A DNA stretch of 64,000 nucleotides, from contig CM067070.1 in the NCBI GenBank assembly GCA_033980235.1, positions 31,268,594-31,332,593 on the forward strand. Direction: 5' to 3'. The notes under the pieces are model-generated. The model did not search any database. It saw nothing but the letters and a program-made list of their open reading frames with translations, and had not been told where the DNA came from. Both the position numbers and the translations under genes were made by a program. The stretch's first letter is position 1. Every line of letters begins with the position of its first letter. This DNA comes from Diadema setosum. Its lineage: Eukaryota > Echinodermata > Echinoidea > Diadematoida > Diadematidae. Positions 1 through 8,908 of this stretch are shown here, piece by piece.

Positions 1-87
1 ATATTAACGCATATACTAATATTTATTTATAGCCTACATAATGCTCAAGAGGTGATTAGATTTGCCTTCTTTTCCTCTTTACTACAG

Positions 88-138
88 GAAATGCACCTCG
101 ATACAAACTCTAACGTCATTCCGGGAAAGCGTGATCCG
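88..138 (+). CDS. Tandem cassette exon, copy 1: EMHLDTNSNVIPGKRDP
   Basis: This is a 51-nt exon flanked by a pyrimidine-rich acceptor (CCTCTTTACTACAG) and a donor (GTAAGGAATG). The reading frame enters and leaves in phase 0, so any number of copies splices without a shift. The 17 residues end in GKR-DP. GKR is the classical signal for prohormone convertase cleavage after the dibasic pair and alpha-amidation of the residue before Gly. Joined copies would release DPEMHLDTNSNVIP-amide, with each mature peptide spanning an exon junction. I do not recognise the peptide. The signal peptide and 5' exons are not in the window and must lie to the left. An alternative is a short repeat in a structural protein. 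The exon structure is well supported; the peptide-hormone role is inferred. Confidence 0.72.
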
Positions 139-346
139 GTAAGGAATGAGTATGAACGCACCAACGAGGACTCGCTTGCAATATCATCTATATTACAGCG
201 ATAACAATGACACATTTTAACTATATTTCTGTAGTATAGCACACGAATATAACCATAATAATCGTATTCACATGTATTATATTAGTGCAAATATATTCAA
301 GAGTTAATTGCTCTATTTTGCGTTCTTTTCCTCTTTACTGCATCAG

Positions 347-397
347 GAAATGCATCTCGACACAAACTCTAACGTCATTCCGGGAAAACGTGATCCG
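347..397 (+). CDS. Tandem cassette exon, copy 2
   Basis: Same 51-nt exon and same 17-residue product as copy 1. It differs at three bases, all third codon positions and all silent: CAC to CAT (His), GAT to GAC (Asp), AAG to AAA (Lys). The acceptor is CATCAG, with a three-base insertion relative to the other copies. The donor is GTAAGGAATG. The following intron carries a long (TA)n run. Confidence 0.72.
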
Positions 398-504
398 GTA
401 AGGAATGAGTATGAACGCACCAGTGGAGACTTTGCTTCCTTATTCTCTTTCTGTTCTTTTCTCTTTCTCCTTAAATATACCAGTCTTTTCTCTTTCTCCC
501 TCTC

Positions 505-508
<4 letters not shown>

Positions 509-552
<44 letters not shown>
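509..552. repeat. (TA)n microsatellite
   Basis: About 22 TA dinucleotides in the intron after cassette exon 2. The Tyr/Ile-rich open frames across it are artefacts of the dinucleotide. Confidence 0.97.
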
Positions 553-554
<2 letters not shown>

Positions 555-682
555 AATAAACACACGCACAAAAACACATATAATATAATATAACATATAA
601 TTTTATTTTAATGTATGATATTAGTCTCCAAAAATGCAAGAGGTAATTGCTCTTTTTTGCGTTCTTTTCCTCTTTACTGCAG

Positions 683-733
683 GAAATGCACCTCGATACA
701 AACTCTAACGTCATTCCGGGAAAACGTGATCCC
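683..733 (+). CDS. Tandem cassette exon, copy 3
   Basis: Same exon with two silent changes from copy 1 (AAG to AAA, and the last codon CCG to CCC). The donor is GTAAGGAACG because about 10 bases of intron just after the splice site are deleted. The acceptor is CTCTTTACTGCAG. The exon length of 51 nt is unchanged although the intron around it carries indels. Confidence 0.72.
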
Positions 734-833
734 GTAAGGAACGCACCAGTGGAGACTTTGCTTTCTTATTCTCTTTCTGTTCTTTTCTCTTTCTCCTTAA
801 ATATACCAGTCTTTTCTCTTTCTCCCTCTCATT

Positions 834-851
834 ATATATATATATCCTCTC

Positions 852-900
<49 letters not shown>

Positions 901-908
901 TATATATA
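834..908. repeat. (TA)n microsatellite, interrupted
   Basis: Two TA runs separated by CCTCTCAT in the intron after cassette exon 3. This is the same position in the unit as the run at 509-552. Confidence 0.97.
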
Positions 909-1041
909 AACCAATAAACACACGCACAAAAACACATATAATATAATATAACATATAATTTTATTTTAAGGTATGATATTAGTCTCCAAAAATGCAAGAG
1001 GTAATTGCTCTTTTTTTACGTTCTTTTCCTCTTTACTGCAG

Positions 1042-1092
1042 GAAATGCACCTCGATACGAACTCTAACGTCATTCCGGGAAAGCGTGATCCG
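1042..1092 (+). CDS. Tandem cassette exon, copy 4 (last seen)
   Basis: Same exon with one silent change (ACA to ACG, Thr). The acceptor is CTCTTTACTGCAG and the donor GTAAGAAATG. Only 29 bases after the exon end the repeat unit is broken by the Harbinger transposon at 1122. No fifth copy is visible on the far side of the transposon, so this is the last copy to the right. The array probably continues to the left of base 1. Confidence 0.7.
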
Positions 1093-1137
1093 GTAAGAAA
1101 TGAGTATGAACGCACCAGTAAACGGGGTTTCACACCG

Positions 1138-1395
1138 GGCTTTGCGTACAGTTGCGTAGAGTTGCGTAGCTTCTACGCCGAAATTACCTGCGTACTCATG
1201 AAAAATAATCATGATGCTACGCGTAGGACTGGCGTAGTCCCGGCGTAGTCCAGGCGTAGAGTTACGTATGGTTGCGTAGGAAGCACGTATCCGCGTAGCG
1301 TATTTTGCGTATAGCGGGCATACAGTTGCGTATATATACGTAGGCCGGGCGTACAGACCGCGTAGAGTTGCTTGCAGTTGCGTAGAGTTGCGTAC
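1138..1395. repeat. Left subterminal cluster of GCGTAG/TACGCAA motifs
   Basis: More than a dozen copies of GTTGCGTAG-like heptamers, in both orientations and spaced 5-20 bp apart, fill the left end of the Harbinger element. Such subterminal clusters are typical transposase-binding arrays. The exact function here is inferred. Confidence 0.75.
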
Positions 1396-1823
1396 CGCCG
1401 ATTTATTTGTTTGATTTTGTTTGATAGATACTTTATTTTCTGCAAATCAACATACATAAGTAGATTTAAAACACAGTCGTTTGACTTGCATTAACAACGA
1501 TATGATAGGAAATTAATGAAATAATATACAGTAGCATGTCTATGCTGCAGGGATTACAATAACAATTGTAATTAAGAAGCGATTATAACAATTGTAATTA
1601 AGAATCGATTTATTAACAAATTAATGAAACTGCGGAGCTACTTCAGCACATTAGCCTTCTGCTTTTTAGTTCACTCTTGCATGCTGTTCGAATACGTAGC
1701 AAAATGTAATGGGGGAGGTTATATCTTTAATTCCTCAGCATTTTGGACGCCCTACAGATTCGCATCGCAGAATGCGAAAGTTTTAAAGAACGGAAAAAGA
1801 GAAGAAAACAAGCTGTTGCAACA

Positions 1824-2673
1824 ATGAGAAGGAGAGTGTGGATCAAACCTTGGATCCGGCGTTGATCCATACATCGGCAATATGAACAACTGATGAAAGA
1901 ACTGCATGCCGAAGATTTTTCTTCATTAAGATAATCAATTTCATGCGGATGGCGCCACAGGTATTCAATTAACTCCTGACACGAATTGCACTGAGAATTA
2001 CAAAACAAGATGCCAACTTCTGGAATCTTTGGAACCTGAAACCTGCCGTAACTTTAAGGTTTACAATACCTACAAGACCCTACAATATGGATTTCGATTT
2101 GCTTATAAACATGTTGTCATCAAGAAACCTGAAAACACCTGAAATTTGTTTTATAATTTCAAAGGTTTCTTCGCGATTAAAAGGGATGGCTAGTAACTGA
2201 TCAGTGGGAATCAGTGGGAATGCTAGGGGATGATTGTTTAAATCTTTGTGGGATTCGTTTAATAGAGCATTATCTGTTGTTGTGTGAAAATTATTTGCTT
2301 CAAAATAGTCTCATATTCAAGTAATGTGCAGTTTGATATTTCCAGGTTAGCATGCCTGGACAGTAACGGGGCGATCGTTAACGGGTCGTTAACGATCGCA
2401 CCGTGTTCAGCCAGAGCCCTTTCAAGACAGCCATTAAGCCATCAAACTGAACCTCCCTGCAGCAGACCCTCTGCCCCATGATGACCATGCAGCCATTTGA
2501 CTACTTCCTTGTGGGAGATGATGCTATTGCGCTGAGGACTTGGCTGATGAAGCCTCTGTCATTTTGTGGCATGACTCGCCAGCAGCGAGTCTACAAGTAT
2601 AGGCTTTCACGAACCAGACGGGTTGAAGAAAATGCGTTTGGGTCTACTCTTGCTGGCGAATTGTCTGCATTTT
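1824..2673 (+). pseudogene. PIF/Harbinger transposase remnant, broken
   Basis: Recognisable pieces lie in order but in different frames and with stops. An N-terminal piece begins MRRRVWIKPWIRR and stops. It is followed by YEQLMKELHAEDFSS, FMRMAPQVFN, a stop, then TRIALRITKQDA. After the MITE insertion comes a DDE-domain piece in the frame of 2478-2673 with [17 protein letters not shown] and [15 protein letters not shown], both signature blocks of the Harbinger transposase family. At least two in-frame stops, a frameshift near 2470 and the insertion mean it cannot encode an active enzyme. Confidence 0.8.
2179..2402. mobile_element. MITE family A, half copy inside the transposase
   Basis: It begins AAAGGGATGGCTAGTAACTG and runs into a GATCGTTAACGGGTCGTTAACGATC dyad at the centre of the full-length element. 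Only the left arm is present. It matches the full copies at 3343-3779 and 12303-12663. Confidence 0.75.
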
Positions 2674-2917
2674 GATCACTAGAGGCATGTATAATGAGCA
2701 GGAGAATTCTTGTTCCTACCACACCTTTTGTTCTTCCTTTTCGGCATTTTACAATACGCCTACAGAAGAGAAATAGTTAAGTGCAAGTCTCGAAGAGCAC
2801 AGGTAAGTAGGCTATACATTCACCAGCAATTTAGAGTCCAATGGAATGAATGATATCAAGCAGTTTTCTAACATGGGTCAGGCATTTGAATGCCAAATCT
2901 GCACCTATAATAATAGG

Positions 2918-3310
2918 CTGCGCAACTGTAAGCAACACTACGCAAATGTATGCCAGGCCTACGCAAGTCTACGAAAATGTACGCCAAGTCAACGCAAGTC
3001 TACGCAAATGTCTACGTAACAGTACGCAACACTACGCCATGTCATACGCGAGCACAAAAAGTGCTCTGGTGTGAAAGGGGTTCGGTGGCGTACTGTTGCG
3101 TGTAGATGGCGCACAGTTGCGTAGTATTGCGTAGACTTGCGTAAAACCTGCGTATCAGAGCTCTACGCGGAGGGTACGCGAAAAAATTAAACATGTTTAA
3201 TTTTTTGCGTACATCTTCCGTACCTATTTTGCGTCCCTCGGCGTATAGTGGCGTAGTGTTGCGTAGTCACTACGCAACACTACGTAACACTACGTAACTC
3301 TACGTAAAGC
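2918..3310. repeat. Right subterminal cluster of TACGCAA motifs
   Basis: This mirrors the left end. TACGCAA/ACGCAAC motifs run from about 2918 to 3056, switch to TTGCGTA orientation at about 3085-3150, and return as CACTACGCAACACTACG near the terminus. The orientation switch marks a nested end. Confidence 0.72.
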
Positions 3311-3342
3311 TTGGTGTGAAACCCCCTTAAGGTCAATCCCTA

Positions 3343-3779
3343 TTAAAGGGGCATTATGGCTAGTAACTGATCAGTGGGAATCAATGGGAATGCTGGGGGA
3401 TGATTGTTACAATCCTTGTGGGATTCATTTAAGAGTACATTATTCACTATTATTGTGTGAAAATTATTTGCTTCAGAATGCTCTCATATTTAAGTAATGT
3501 GCAGTTTAATGTTTCATAGTTAGCATCCCTGTATAGTGACGGTGCGATCGTTAACGGGCCGTTAACGGGCCGTTAACAATCAACCCGTCACTGTACAGGC
3601 ATGCTAAACTGGAAACATTAAAAACTACATATGAGACCATTCTGAAGCAAATAATTTCCACACAACAATAGATATATATAATGTACTATTAAATGAATCC
3701 CACAAGGATTGGAACAATCATCCCCCAGCATTCCCACGCACTGATTCCCACTGATCAGTTACTAGCAATCCCCTTTAAC
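3343..3779. mobile_element. MITE family A, full palindromic copy
   Basis: A foldback element of about 437 bp. The left arm (TTAAAGGGGCATTATGGC, then TAACTGATCAGTGGGAATC) is complementary to the right arm ending GATCAGTTACTAGCAATCCC and CTTTAA. The centre carries repeated CGTTAACGGGC. The ends suggest a TTAA target site. It has no coding capacity. Confidence 0.85.
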
Positions 3780-4402
3780 ATATCTGGATGTTAGAGTTAC
3801 ATCTCACGGTTCGTAGAATCAATCACCCCTGTTCAATCCTTCCTTGTTTTTGCTTTTGTTTCTGCTGACGTTGATTATTAATTCTTCACGTAAATGGAGA
3901 CAATGGTATTTTTCTAGCTTTTTGTAAGTAAGAAAAATCAAATCTTTCCATCACCTAACAAGAAATATCATTTAGATATATAAGAAATTATCAAACACAT
4001 TATTTTCTCTGCTTTCATCAGCTTCAATCTCAAATATCCCAGTTTGATATAAATTGATGTATATTTGTATTAGTTTTTCATATATATTCTTCTCTTGATC
4101 GCAGAAATATTATTGATTGTAATGTTACCATAGTTACCTTAGTAATGTGTAACTGGATTATACTACAACCACACTGCCAGAATTACATGACATTGTCATC
4201 ATTCACACTGATCTGATCAAAGATGTTGTGGTCGCAAGTTAGTGACTCAAGTTAACATGATTTAATTTTATATTGCATATATGACTACCTTGAATGTAAA
4301 GTATTCGATTTTTTCTTGGAGTTCATAAAAAGGTGAACTACAAACGATCTATGTATAGACATTGATGAATGCATTACAGCTTTCCTTATTTCCTATTTAT
4401 AG
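3780..4402. other. AT-rich non-coding interval
   Basis: I see no gene, repeat family or strong structure. If the exon at 4403 belongs to the cassette-exon gene, this is intron. Confidence 0.5.
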
Positions 4403-4568
4403 ATCTCTGCCTAGAAATCTTCCGGAGCCGACTGAACCAAGCTTGTCATACCATGCATACGGTACGGAAGGATCCCATCAACTACGCCTGAGCCGTGATG
4501 ACTTGTCCCGTTATCTCTTTAATCCACGGCCGGCATCACTTCGTCCTGTACAATCAACTATCATATAG
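4403..4568 (+). CDS. Candidate terminal exon, Ser/Arg/Pro-rich, ends TAG
   Basis: A strong acceptor (TTTCCTTATTTCCTATTTATAG) is followed by 166 nt with balanced codon use and no stop until TAG at 4566-4568. The frame gives SLPRNLPEPTEP near the start, RLSRDDLSRYLFN in the middle and ASLRPVQSTII at the end. It is the next plausible plus-strand exon after the cassette array, so it could be the 3' exon of that gene. In this frame its first base completes a split codon, whereas the cassette exons end in phase 0, so another exon would be needed between. A second frame (phase 1) is open for about 27 codons. The function is not recognised. Confidence 0.35.
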
Positions 4569-5485
4569 ACGAAAATTAAAATTTATTGACGATACTAACA
4601 CAGTGGTATATTGTTCTCGTTACACCAAATGTTATCGCTAGTTGTTTTTTTTTTTTTTCATTGAAGAACCCTATCGCATCAGCATCCTGCTTATCTAATG
4701 AAGTGAAAGTGTTTAATTGAGCAGTGTCTCTCTGTTGATAAGAAAATTTCCAATACCGGCGCTTTGGTGGTATATCCCCATGCATTCAAACAGAACAATC
4801 GCACCGTTGACGGTCTGGTAAAAGTAGTGCACAACTTGTAAACGATAGGATACGACATAAACAATGCTGCTACTCTACGACATTTTCCCAGTCTGTTTTT
4901 CAACCATGTTACGCACCACTTTTTTTCTCCCTTTTTTCTGGGTAAAAGAACAATATTATCTTTTAATAGTTATCTCATTTCCCTACAGTTTCATAATTCC
5001 GAGTGTTGTTGTTGTTGGTTTTTTTTTTTTTTTTTTTTTTTTTTGCTTTCTACCGTATTCATTACCTACATTTGTCTAAGATAATTGAAAATTATAGACT
5101 TTCTGAACATACTACACACATGATTGAACAATGTGAGCGGTGATTGTATTCGTACGAATTTTAGTTTATCCGTTTATATCTTCTGTTTTTACGCTCAAAT
5201 CCCCTTTTATCCCTGAATTCACGATGATTATAATCATAAATGATTTTGATTAGTGCAAACATGTTCAAGTCATAGAGGCATACGCCTACAGTGCTTGATC
5301 ATGAAAATAGTTGCCGTTTAGGTAGGAAGTACACATTCTATAACAACTTATTGGGTATATGTTTTCCTCATTTTTATCATTATGTTTATGAGACGTCCTC
5401 CATATCAACAATGTATTAAACGTTATCATGCTCATGTAACTTTACATTATACAGATGGTGACTGGCGGGGGAGGGAACATACCGA
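4569..5485. other. AT-rich non-coding interval with T runs
   Basis: It contains poly-T runs near 4645 and 5020-5044. I see no gene or repeat family. Confidence 0.5.
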
Positions 5486-5489
5486 ATGT

Positions 5490-5594
5490 TCCACCCGAAG
5501 GGTTTGAAATGCTATTGAGGGAGGTTATAAGTCCCGAGACGAAGTCGAGGGACTTATAGCCTCCCGAAATAGCATTTCAAACCCTGAGGGTGGA
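5490..5594. repeat. Near-perfect hairpin with about 45-bp arms
   Basis: The left arm has CCACCCGAAGGGTTTGAAAT and GGTTATAAGTCCC. The right arm is its complement, with GGGACTTATAGCC and ATTTCAAACCCTGAGGGTGG. The loop is GAGACGAAGTCGAG, itself partly self-complementary. It looks like the core of a foldback element. Confidence 0.8.
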
Positions 5595-5646
5595 ACGTTT
5601 GCTACATGTTCCTGCGATAACAAAAGTCATCATCTGTTATATTATA

Positions 5647-5898
5647 TGGGTTAGTCAAATACGTCAAATACGTACGTTAACGTCAACCGAACCACCAGCA
5701 CAACGCACTCGAATGCTCGCTCGCGCAGAGCCAAATCCACTGTGTGCGCGCGGTCCTAGGCCTTCTCTCATTATACGTGAAAATGTTTTCCCATGGGAGA
5801 ACATTACAAGAATGTTTGCCCATGGGCGAACATAACGAATGTACCTCCATCACGTGACTGTGTTTAGCCAATCACTAATCGGTATTTGACTAACCCAT
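5647..5898. mobile_element. Short inverted-repeat element (GGGTTAGTCAAATACG ends)
   Basis: The ends TGGGTTAGTCAAATAC and GTATTTGACTAACCCA are inverted repeats about 250 bp apart. The interior has two CCCATGGG palindromes. It directly abuts the family B element at 5899. Confidence 0.65.
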
Positions 5899-6291
5899 TT
5901 AAAGGGATGGTACAGTATTGGTGGAGATGAGAATTGGGCTTTTAACTTTTTACGAGATACCAAGAAAACACTTATGATATAGTACAGAGCATACCATTTT
6001 AAGAGGAATTCAAACTTTATTTGATGAAAATCGGGTTTGGAATGACTGAAACATCCATAAACAAAGTAAAACAAAGCGATCGTAATAAAGTGTGGGTCCC
6101 ACACTTTATCAAAATCGCTCTTTTTTTTTTTATATCTCAGCCATTTCAAAACCAATTTTCATCAAATAAACGTTGAATTCCTCATAGAATTACATGCTCT
6201 TTAATATTTCATAAGAAGTTTCTCATTATCTCACCGAGAAATGTTAGAAACCTGAAATTAGGTCTCAACCAAAACTATACGATCCCTTTAA
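5899..6291. mobile_element. MITE family B, copy 1
   Basis: It starts TTAAAGGGATGGTACAGTAT and ends CTATACGATCCCTTTAA. The arms share TTTGATGAAAATCGG and ATCAAATAAACGTTG blocks around a GTGGGTCCCAC centre. Homologous to 20334-20724, 22500-22812, 53919-54091 and 56415-56821. Confidence 0.82.
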
Positions 6292-6858
6292 TATAATGGA
6301 TTGTTATGCTATAGATCTTATGGAGATATTAGAAAATATCAATAATTATGACAGGTATAAAAAGAATTGAAATCTATGATTTTTACAATAAACAATTTTT
6401 ACCTCCGAAGAAATGTCAGTAGTAAGTCACTGCTTGTTCCGTGATGGCAGTGAAATTGATCAAACAAAAATGATACACATAAAACACCCTGAATACTATT
6501 CCAAGGGTTTATTCTCTTCTATAAGACTTTAATTCCTTACTTGACGTGATATGTCATCTTTTGAAGTCTGCCGTATAGTACAGTAAACTCGTATCAATAA
6601 AGAATAAAACTTCCGTAAATTATGTGAATTATAAACATTACATAATGTTTATGTAATATTTTTTTCAAACATTATAAACTGTGGTTGGCGTACTTTTAGT
6701 TAAAACGAGGATACATTCACACGTAATGAAGCTCAAATTGAGTATCTAACAGGTTAATCGGAGTTATTGGGTTGAAGTTCTTCGTACTTCACATCATTCA
6801 TTGTTCACACGGTTGTATCTAGCTTTGTGACCTAACAATTTCACAGTTTATACATTCA

Positions 6859-6912
<54 letters not shown>
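6859..6912. repeat. (AT)n(GT)n microsatellite
   Basis: An AT run passing directly into about 18 GT repeats. Confidence 0.97.
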
Positions 6913-7347
6913 ACAGTATGTCCCAACAAAATTACAATCAGATTTTCGCATTGATAACACCCAATATGATTAAACTGTCCAAATGCTACACTTCAGGGCC
7001 TTGAAATATAACATCTTAGCTCTATTTAGCAGAAAACCCCATTCAATTTGGTTAAGCGGTCACAGTGAAATGTGGATTGTTGTAAAGCATGTCATGAGTC
7101 TGATTCTTCCAAATTTAGCACTTGATGCTCTTGGAACTGCACATTAATGTGTTAAAACAATAGACAGAACTTGGAGGGAAGAGATTCCCGACATGCTCTA
7201 CAAAATTTCTCATTTCTCTTTGACCACTGAAGCAAATCGAATGGGGTTTTCTGTAAGATGTGGGCAATGAGTTATAGTTTCATACCCTGAAATTGTATTT
7301 GGATTGATTCACTATTTTTAAAGAAATCATTGCGGAGGGTCCCGTTG

Positions 7348-7379
<32 letters not shown>

Positions 7380-7967
7380 CATAGGGTATATATCTTTGAG
7401 TTAATTTTCGCATTTAAAGTCTTCATACAAACATATGAAGACTTAAAATGAAAAAAACAGAAACAATTCCCTTTTATCAACAAGAGAATTCAATATCTGA
7501 GATTGACTCAGCAGAAAAACAAATGAAAAATGACATTTTATGTGATGAATTTATCTTCAAAAACATTTATGTACCGAGTGCAGTAGGCCTATTTAATACT
7601 GAAGATTAATTTTCTCTACTTTGATGACCTAAAAAATGATAATTGAGCTTATGTTGTTGTTTTTTGCATTCAAAGCGAGACAACGTATTATGAATACCAG
7701 CAGGATTTTAGGTAAATGTGTGTGTGTGTGTGTGTGTGTTGGCGGGTGTTTACATTTCATTTGCGCCATTTGTTTTTCAAAACCCCTCGATGCTGAAGGA
7801 ATCCATTCCTATCTAGATAGCTTTTGATTATCACCGACATTATTTTGAGAAAACATGCTGCTGATATCTGAACTTAATGTAACTGGAAGTGTATATCTAG
7901 TCCAGCTATTCAAGCATGATTGTATAGGCCTACTATTGTACTTTTATCGTTGTAATTCTGCTCATGA

Positions 7968-7983
7968 CAAACAAACAAACAAA

Positions 7984-8017
<34 letters not shown>
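7968..8017. repeat. (CAAA)n(CA)n microsatellite
   Basis: Five or more CAAA units followed by about 17 CA units. Confidence 0.95.
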
Positions 8018-8019
<2 letters not shown>

Positions 8020-8120
8020 CCAATGACATAAAATACAGCAATGAACATGTTATCGAATAGAGAGTTGGAACTTATTGCTTAAAACGCTCATAATAATGTA
8101 CCACAGAACACCTTTTAACG

Positions 8121-8355
8121 CTGGTGACACATTCGCTCCTGCGACAATTGCTCCTGTCTTATTTTCTTCAATGATCTAGGGTTAGGGTTCAAATACCTGT
8201 AGACTGATAGGGTTTTAGGTTTCGTTTGATATGAGAAGTAGGATTAGGAATAGGGTTAGGGTTGTGTTTGTGAGTAGAATTTATCTTTGGCTTAGCGCGC
8301 AGATATTACATGGAAACATTATTGTCGCAGGAGCAAAACGTCATGGAACCGTGAA
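8121..8355. mobile_element. Inverted-repeat element with TTAGGG-like interior
   Basis: CGCTCCTGCGACAATTGCTC on the left is matched by ATTGTCGCAGGAGCAAAACG on the right. The interior carries degenerate TAGGGTTAGGG blocks. The telomere-like motif is confined to the element. Confidence 0.7.
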
Positions 8356-8383
8356 CGTTTGTCTCCTGTTTTCACCCTCTTCA

Positions 8384-8404
8384 TTTCACACACACACACA
8401 CACA

Positions 8405-8454
<50 letters not shown>

Positions 8455-8462
8455 AACAAACA
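8384..8462. repeat. (CA)n microsatellite
   Basis: A long CA run with one GA interruption, ending in CAAA units. Confidence 0.97.
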
Positions 8463-8866
8463 CGTGCAAGCGCCATGCTAAGTTTTTCCAAGCTGAAAGA
8501 CAACAACATGAAAGGCAAGAAGAGAAGAATACTTCACCTACAAAGAAAACACAATCAATTTATTCATTGGTTGTCCGGCTGTGTACGACTATAGATCTCA
8601 CTTGATTATTCAGAGGGGTTTCAGTTTAACAATTTTCAGGGTTCTGTCAAAATAAAAATTATGAAATATTTAACAAGTAACAAAGTTAGTCCCAATGACA
8701 AGTCGGGTAGAACACAAGAATTACATTCCGCTTTAGAACATCACCTTTACATTATGAGAAAAAAAAAAAACTATAACAAATAGGGGAAAAAATTCAGAGG
8801 TACTTACTAACAATCCATTATTTTAATGCCCTCACTGCTGAGTCTCACAAAGAAATTAAGAAACGT

Positions 8867-8869
<3 letters not shown>

Positions 8870-8897
<28 letters not shown>

Positions 8898-8908
8898 AAC
8901 AAACAAGC
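8870..8908. repeat. (CA)n(CAAA)n microsatellite
   Basis: CA repeats followed by CAAA repeats, the same composite type as at 7968. Confidence 0.95.

Larger units (their letters stand above)
1..1118 (+). repeat. Tandem array of exon-plus-intron units
   Basis: The four cassette exons lie in units of about 260, 336 and 359 bp. Each unit has the same upstream intron end (AAGAGGTAATTGCTC, then a T/C-rich run) and downstream intron start (GAACGCACCAGTGGAGAC). Units 2 and 3 also share a CT-rich block and a (TA)n run. Length variation comes mainly from the microsatellite and small intronic deletions. The exons themselves are all 51 nt. Confidence 0.85.
1122..3327 (+). mobile_element. Decayed PIF/Harbinger DNA transposon
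   Basis: The element starts ACGGGGTTTCACACC and ends in the matching inverted repeat GGTGTGAAACCCCCT. It is flanked by a TAA target duplication (1119-1121 and 3328-3330). A 3-bp TWA duplication is what PIF/Harbinger elements leave. Inside are the remains of a Harbinger transposase (1824-2673) and, at each end, a dense cluster of TACGCAA/TTGCGTA motifs. A second internal copy of the terminal motif (GGTGTGAAAGGGGTT near 3069) suggests a related short element is nested at the right end. A half copy of another MITE interrupts the transposase (2179-2402). The element inserted into the intron after cassette exon 4. Confidence 0.8.
6292..8120. other. Intergenic, AT-rich, several microsatellites
   Basis: Apart from the dinucleotide runs near 6859, 7718 and 7968 and a T/G homopolymer junction at about 7350-7379, I see no gene or recognisable element. 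Confidence 0.5.

Noticed and set aside
405..997. Tyr/Ile-rich open frames on both strands
   Set aside because: They are translations of (TA)n microsatellite and CT-rich intron. Only the embedded 51-nt exons have coding evidence.
1209..1457. 82-codon minus-strand ORF
   Set aside because: It is produced by the tandem GCGTAG motifs of the Harbinger end.
8180..8265. Interstitial telomere
   Set aside because: The TTAGGG-like units are few, degenerate and confined inside an inverted-repeat element.
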